Source: Carallia brachiata (taxonomy: Eukaryota; Streptophyta; Magnoliopsida; Malpighiales; Rhizophoraceae). Taken from it: 64,000 nt of DNA. The notes under the pieces were generated by a model, which saw only the letters and a list, made by a program, of their open reading frames with translations, searched no databases and had not been told where the DNA came from. The position numbers and the translations under genes are program-made. The stretch covers positions 5,945,250-6,009,249 of the forward strand of contig JADCRB010000016.1 of NCBI GenBank assembly GCA_021464245.1, read 5' to 3'. Below, piece after piece: positions 58,323 through 64,000 of this stretch (the first letter of the stretch is position 1; each line of letters begins with the position of its first letter).

Positions 58323-59317
58323 ATGTCAAAAAGAGGTCGAGTTGAGAAATCAAAAGGTGTAGGTTCTCAAGGAGCAAACCAAGCAACGAGAGCATACGAC
58401 ACCACTCGATTTAGCTCCAAAGCTAATTTTCAGTGGTATTCTTTTCGTGTACAATATAAACTTGTTCTGGAGCGCACTATTACTGCCAATGTTGATGAGC
58501 TTTGTCATCTTCGGGAAGAATTTGTGAAGCTTGGTTGGGAATCTATATTGGATCTTCAGGGAGACTATTATCCCACCTTGGTTCGTTAGTTCTTCGTAAA
58601 TATTAAGGAAAAAGGCAGTAATGACTTGAATAGGATTGACTCTTATGTGAAAGGGGTGCATATTACTATTGATCAAGACTATCTAGCTACTTTTTTCACC
58701 TATGGAATGAGGATCCCATGTTTTCGTACACAACGAAAGCCATTATTTCTGATCCATATTATAATCCAAGTAAAGGCAACAAAGAGTTAGGTTATGGTAA
58801 ATATGTTTCTAAGGGTGCCAACCGAACGGTGAAAACTTACACCAAAAAGCGTAACATACATGAGCGGCTATTGATTTACTTATTTAGTTTCAATGTCATT
58901 CTTCGTGGTAATGGCTACAATGAGGACCGCATCACCGACATATAATTCATGTACAAGATGTTCAAGGGCATGGATAAAATCTCAGGCATTCCTCTTACTT
59001 CAATAATTATACAGTCTATAAGAGAGGTTGTCAAATCGAATAGAGAACACAAATGTTTTTGTTTTTCCCTAGTCTTGACAAGGATCTTTCAAGACTTTTA
59101 GGTAGACCTCACTGGTGAGATTATGGTTAAGATGACCGGTTCAAATGTCATCTCTTATTCCATGATTATTTATTTGAGATTTTTCTGCATTAATGGTGTG
59201 TGGGAATGGAAGGATCCTAAGGCAAAGAATATTGCGGTCCACGCGACAAACAAAGACTGGTATAATGACATAGAGCCCAAAGATGGTGAAGCAGGACTGA
59301 GTCATTCTCAGCCATAA
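58323..59317 (+). pseudogene. Athila A post-pol ORF (putative plant transposon protein), broken
   Basis: The start is ATG 58323 (MSKRGRVEKSKGVG). Frame to 58589 includes YDTTRFSSKANFQWYSF, VDELCHLREEFVKLGWESIL and LQGDYYPTLVR, then a stop; text continues in other frames with GNKELGYGKYVSKG (about 58770) and MVKMTGSNVISYS and FFCINGVWEWKDPKAKN (59123-59317). I recognise the style as the so-called putative plant transposon protein domain often found beside Athila-type elements; its function is unknown to me. No clear membrane helix or signal peptide is visible, so an envelope role is not supported. A second copy lies inverted at 62945-63936. Confidence 0.65.
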
Positions 59318-59910
59318 GAACGTGAGTCTAGGTCTCATTCTTCCTCAGTGCGACGAATGCTTTTTGATGTGAATCAACGCTTCGATACTATTGAGCACAA
59401 GGTTGAGGAATGAGGACAGTTATTGCACCAAATTTTGGAGACCTAAGAGCACCAATTTTGTCAGCTTATGAATTCTCTCGCTACTCATCCATCTCCTTCT
59501 TGATTCTCCCCAACTCCTTGTGTCTAGTTCTTTTTATTGCTTGCGTGTTTTTGGTTTATTCCTCTTTTTCAATGACGTAGATTTTCTTAAGATTAGATTG
59601 ATCTGCTTTCTATGATATTAGCTATCATATGTTTTTGTTCTCTGTTCTCTTCTCTTTGTCTTTACTTTTCTCGTCTTCTATTTTTTGCTCGTAGGTTGTT
59701 GGTCCAAGGATGGTGGTGCGTGTGAGGGTTGCTTTTTTCCTACGCTCTATCCGAGTAGTTTTGTCCTCTTTGTTTTCTTTTTTTAACGTCCATCTTGATT
59801 CTCCACAACTCATTGTGTCTAGTTCTTTTTATTGCTTGCGTATTTTTATTCTATTTTTCCTTTTTAATGACTTAGATTTTTTTTAGAATTAGATTTATTT
59901 GCCAAAAACT
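59318..59910 (+). other. Athila A 3' spacer with an internal direct repeat
   Basis: Two direct copies of about 110 bases: near 59500-59610 and 59793-59905, both beginning CTTGATTCTCC and containing CTAGTTCTTTTTATTGCTTGCGT. The second breaks off at 59903, just before the inverted LTR. The part 59640-59788 matches the reverse complement of about 62520-62650. Confidence 0.65.
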
Positions 59911-61362
59911 TGATCGATAAAATCCTACAAGTGAACAAGGCCGATCGTAATAATAAAATCTCATGAATACTCCAGATGTCAAACTCAAGAGAACAAAAGA
60001 TCGATTATAATTTGTGCTACTTGAAAAGAAAGTTGATGTTGTGGAAATTAAAAAAATAAATAAATATATTAAATTAAGCGAATTAAATTAATTAAACGAA
60101 ACTAATAGCACTTTGGACACAACTCGAAAATAAAAGTACTAGGGTTATGGGTTTTCACTTAGAAGGGATTGGACTATATGAAATTTTTTTTGTGGGCAAG
60201 AAATTTGAATGTAAATTCTTCTTACTTAGTTAGTATTCTTTGTCAAACAACCCTAACCATATTCAATCTAATTGTGATCATCTCTCAAACTCACACAAAG
60301 TAGATTCAATTTATTAAGAACGAAGAATTTTTAATGACATAATATAAACTCTTCTCATCTTTGACTCAAAATTCATATGTTTATCTATTCTTATGCACGA
60401 CTCATGTCTCATCAGTCAATCTCAGCACAAATCCTATGACTACTTTTATGGTGATCAAGCACAAAAGTATGATTAGGAACAAAATAAATAAATTAAATCT
60501 AGTTCTCAATATAAATTGCAATATAATCAAAAGAACTATAAAATATTCACAAAAATCATATAATCGAACTCTAAATTAGGTTATATCCCTTTCGCCCTAG
60601 TTTAGGATTCTAGCTACTTCTGCTAAAAATCAAATGAAAACTAATAATCAACATCAAAGAGTTCAAAGGAGAAAGAAAGTAAAGGAAGAGAATTGGAAAG
60701 CTCGTGTCCGACGTCTTCAAGTTCCTCTATTGTGTTCTTCTCCTCTTCGCTCTCTACGTCTTTTCTTTGTCTTGTGTTTTTTTTCAAAATAACCTCCAAA
60801 AGTCCCCTCAATATAATGTAACTTCAGTATATATAGTTCCCCCAAATAATAAAAGTGTAAGCCCTAATGTATTCAAATTTGAGTCGGAAAAGGATTTGTA
60901 AAATTTATGCACAGTTTCGGACCCAAATTTTGACCTGTATTTTCGGACCCAAATTTTGACCCTTTCTAGGCAGAATCCAAAATTGATCAAAACCAGAAAA
61001 TTTGTAACCCTATCTCTTAGCTTCGATTTGGTTTAAGAATCATCCTATTCCAACATGTGTAGGGGAAGTTATGGTTGAAATACCGAGCAGTGTGTAAAGT
61101 TGTGAAATTCTACCCGAATTAAACACAAATCAACTTTTCAACCAGATTTTGTTTAGTTCTTTTGGTTTTTGGCTCGTTTCCACTCTTTCAACACCCGATA
61201 GGTCCTTTTGAAATGCTTCAAATACTACGGTTACGTCCATTTGTCCTACAAAATATAAAATAAGCAACCAAAGTAAAATCCGCCAAAATTCACAATATTT
61301 ACATAGTTAGACCACAAAATATATATATAATTATACATAAAACGTATGTGGATATTGAACCA
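59911..61362 (-). repeat. Athila B LTR, inverted relative to Athila A
   Basis: Left edge TGATCGATAAAATCC, right edge GAACCA: TG...CA on either strand, 1452 bp. It is the reverse complement of the Athila A LTR with moderate divergence. A polypurine tract lies outside its right edge, so for the minus-strand element it is the 3' LTR. Confidence 0.8.
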
Positions 61363-61375
61363 AATTCCCCCACAC
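61363..61375 (-). other. Polypurine tract of Athila B
   Basis: On the minus strand GTGTGGGGGAATT directly before the LTR. A second G-rich string (minus-strand GTGCGGGGGAGGG, 62448-62460) lies about 1.1 kb upstream on that strand. Confidence 0.7.
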
Positions 61376-62944
61376 TTGACTCATTGCTTGTCCTTGAGAA
61401 ATCACTTCATACCCCACACTAGCAAGCATGAGAGGAAAGCGTCGACATTCACCACAATTTCTCTTAAGTCAAAATGTCAAAAAGAAATGTCTCATGAACA
61501 CATAATAACGTCAATCAAAGAGCATATAAAATACATTGCCAATTATGCGCAACCATTAATCTCATCATCCCTCACATAACATAGTTAAGAGAATGTGAGT
61601 GTATGTTAAAACCCCTCATTGATCAATAGAGGATACATAGTGACAATCATATAGAATCTAATTAAATAAACCTATCTTTAAGTCCTATAAGCTGACCTCC
61701 CTCCGCTATAGTAGAGATACACGTCAAGAATCAAAGAAGACTTCAAATTTTTATTTATTTATTTATTTTTTATTTTTTATTTTTGAGAGGCTTTGAATTC
61801 TTTTCTAATCTGCTTTTTGACACAGATACTATCACGTGTGGTATCAATAACTGATTACTACTTCACAGTAGCGATTGAGAGTGTTTTGCATACTCACAAA
61901 TTAAGTTACCTTTTGACGTAAAGATCAACAATTGTAATGTCGACCCCCAGTTACTCAGCAACGTAAAACAGAGGAGTAAAGTAACTAAGAGTAAACCAAG
62001 CCCTGAAAATTTTTTTCTTTTTTTTTTCAAAGTACTTAAATCATCTCAACTAATGCATGTCCTTATTCTTTTCTCACCCTGAGAGTTAAGTACATAAGTT
62101 CTAGTTCTTTTAGATAGGTAAACTTAATGAAAAACTACATAAAGTCACTACACAACCAACATCTCTCGAAAAAGGGTTATCGTGCATAAATAATCTCTTA
62201 ACATATGTATTAGTGAAGAACAATTCAACTAACAATTGATCATGATCAGTCCAATATCAAATATGCTTGAAAATTGAAATCACATGTGCTAGTTCTATCA
62301 TCGGCTTCCAAAATTTTAACTCAATAAAAACTCCAGTGAATATCAACCAAATAGGCAACGTAAGTTGAATTCGCAAAAAGTTTTGAAAACTTTTGAGCAA
62401 TTCAGCACAAAATCACCAAAGTTCAACTAAAGCATCAAAAACTAGCCCTCCCCCGCACTTAACCAACATTGTCCTCAATGTTGCAATAAAAACAGAACTT
62501 ACAATAAAATAAAAAAAAAAACAAAGAGCACGAAACTACCTAGATAGAGAGTAGGAAAAGAGCAACCCTCCCATACACCACCATCCTTAGACAAACAACC
62601 TACAAACAAATACAGAGACAAGAAAAATAAAAACAAAAAGAAGAGAACAAAGAGCAAAAACAAGTGATAGCTAAAATCCTAGAAAGTAGATAAATCTAAT
62701 CCTAAAAAAATCTAAGTCATTGAAAAAGAAAAATAAAACAAAAACACACAAGCAATAAAAAGAACTAGATGCAAGGAGTTAGAGAGAATAAAAAAGGAGC
62801 TAGGTGAGTAGTGAGAGCATTCATAAGTTGACAAAACTGGTGCTCATTGTTCCTCTACCTTGCGCTCAAGAGTGTCGAAGTGCTGATTCACATCAGAAAG
62901 CAGTCGTCGCACTGAGGAAGAATGAGACCCAGACTCACGTTCTA
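61376..62944 (-). other. Athila B 3' noncoding region
   Basis: No convincing gene; frame 61346-61579 overlaps the LTR edge and has no motif. About 62520-62900 is the reverse complement of Athila A spacer 59360-59788. The minus-strand text CATTGAGGACAATGTTGG (62472-62489) is a string I have seen in Athila-type 3' regions. Confidence 0.5.
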
Positions 62945-63936
62945 ATGGCTGAGAATGACTTGGTCCTGCTTCACCATCTTCGGGCTCTATGTCATCATCC
63001 TAGTCATCTTTCGCCATGTGGACTGCAATATTATTTGCCTTAGGATCCTTCCATTCCCACACACCATTAATGCAGAAAAATCCCATATGAGCAATCGTGG
63101 AATAAGAGACGACATTTGAACCGGTTATCTTAACCATAATCTCACCAGTGAGGCCTACCTGAAAGTCTCGAAAGATCCTTGTCAAGACTAGAGGAAAACA
63201 AAAATTTTGTGTTCTCTATACAATTTGGCAACCTCCCTCATAAACTGTATAATTATTGAAGCAAGAAGAATGCCTGGGATTTTATCCATGCCCTTGAACA
63301 TCTTGTACATAAAGTAGATGTCGGTGATGCGGGCCTCATTGTAGCCACCACCACGAGGAATGACATTGAAACTAAAAGTGTAAATCAATAGCCACTCGCG
63401 TAGGTCACACTTTTTGGTGTAAGTTTCACCCTTCGGTAGGCACTCTTGGAAACATATTTATCATAACCTAACTCTTTGTTGCCCTTATTTGGATCATAAT
63501 ATAGATCAAAAATAATGGCTTTTGTCGTGTACGAAAACATGGGGCCCTCATTTTGTAGGCGAAGAAGAGCAGCTAGATAGTCTTGATCAATAGAAATACG
63601 AACCACTTTCACATAAGAGTTAATCCTGTTCAACTCATCACTGCCTCTTTCCTCAATATTTGTGAAAAACTCACAAACCAAGGTGGGATAATAGTCTCCC
63701 TGAAGATCCAATATAGATTCCCAACCACGCTTCACAAATTCTTCCCGAAGATGACAAAATTCATCAACATTGGCAACAATAGTGCGCTCCACAACAACTT
63801 TATATTGTGCACAAGAAGAATAACACTAAAAATTAGCTTTGGAGCTAAATCGAGTGGTGTCGTATGCTCTCGTAGCATGGTTTGCTCCTCGAGAACCTAC
63901 ACCTTTTGATTTCTCAACTCGACCTCTTTTTGACAT
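62945..63936 (-). pseudogene. Athila B post-pol ORF (putative plant transposon protein), broken
   Basis: The start codon is at 63936-63934, with the same first residues (MSKRGRVEKSKGVG) as the copy at 58323. After a frame break near 63790, frame 63792-63385 gives VDEFCHLREEFVKRGWESIL, LQGDYYPTLVCEFF and RISIDQDYLAALLRL, a longer continuous piece than in copy A. Frames 63388-63188 and 63185-63000 follow (FSFNVIPRGGGYNEARITDIYF; GFFCINGVWEWKDPKANN). It ends in an acidic tail, EPEDGEAG-like, near 62960. Function unknown; see the plus-strand copy. Confidence 0.65.
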
Positions 63937-64000
63937 AGTGACAAATGTCTCTAACCCTACAAGAAGAGATTCAAGTGACAATCAACCCAATAAAATTCCA

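Larger units (their letters stand above)
49554..59910 (+). mobile_element. Athila-type Ty3-gypsy element A (3' LTR not found in direct orientation)
   Basis: A plus-strand element: a long LTR (49554-50964), a primer site matching tRNA-Asp, Gag, protease, RT, RNase H and integrase in order, then a long 3' region with an extra ORF. Long LTRs, this primer site and a post-pol ORF are Athila features. Where the 3' LTR should come, an inverted LTR of a second element begins (59911). The element is therefore interrupted or rearranged; its own 3' end may lie beyond the window. Confidence 0.8.

Noticed and set aside
58323..59317. Post-pol ORF as a retroviral envelope gene
   Set aside because: Position fits an env-like gene, but no signal peptide, transmembrane helix or glycoprotein-type cysteine pattern is visible.
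1..64000. tRNA, rRNA or CRISPR-like arrays
   Set aside because: Looked for cloverleaf-type ends, rRNA strings and regularly spaced repeats; none seen. The tRNA-like strings found are retroelement primer sites.

Overview
The window looks like plant nuclear DNA, most likely from a eudicot. It has one spliced host gene with many short GT-AG introns, AT-rich spacers, and dense old LTR and non-LTR retrotransposons. Nothing bacterial (operons, ribosome binding sites, CRISPR) is present. All exon and element limits were traced by eye.

Layout. 1-5593: decayed endogenous pararetrovirus (Caulimoviridae type) on the minus strand, with remnants of movement protein, coat protein with zinc knuckle, protease, RT and RNase H, and a tRNA-Met-type primer site. 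5594-11339: AT-rich spacer holding a 616-bp non-autonomous hAT-like element with a perfect 8-bp target duplication. 11340-17365: the only convincing host gene, a 16-exon STRUBBELIG-type leucine-rich repeat receptor kinase (SRF family). It reads cleanly except for one missing base at the end of exon 3. About 17950-25872: a minus-strand L1-like LINE, split by a complete Ty1-copia element (19103-24193, TSD AGATT). 25873 to about 35940: a plus-strand Ty3-gypsy element of Tat type with two RNase H domains; its 5' LTR is truncated against the LINE. About 36500-37063: a small LINE tail. 38285-38582: a MITE-like element. About 38220-49305: a second LINE on the plus strand, split by a second, related copia element (39143-44131, TSD CCAAT). 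49554-59910: an Athila-type gypsy element on the plus strand. 59911-64000: the 3' part of another Athila-type element on the minus strand, so that LTRs and 3' ORFs face each other as large inverted repeats.

The mobile elements are all visibly broken by stops, frameshifts or lost catalytic residues. In the first copia element most stops can be explained by C-to-T or G-to-A changes, as expected for long-methylated silent DNA. The receptor kinase is the only locus likely to matter to the host, and its coding state depends on whether the exon 3 deletion is real or a sequencing error.

I found no clearly new system. The most useful leads are the SRF frameshift and its intron 15 oddities, the TATA box centred in a palindrome in the Tat LTR, the copia copy that lost RT motif A, and the head-to-head Athila structure.
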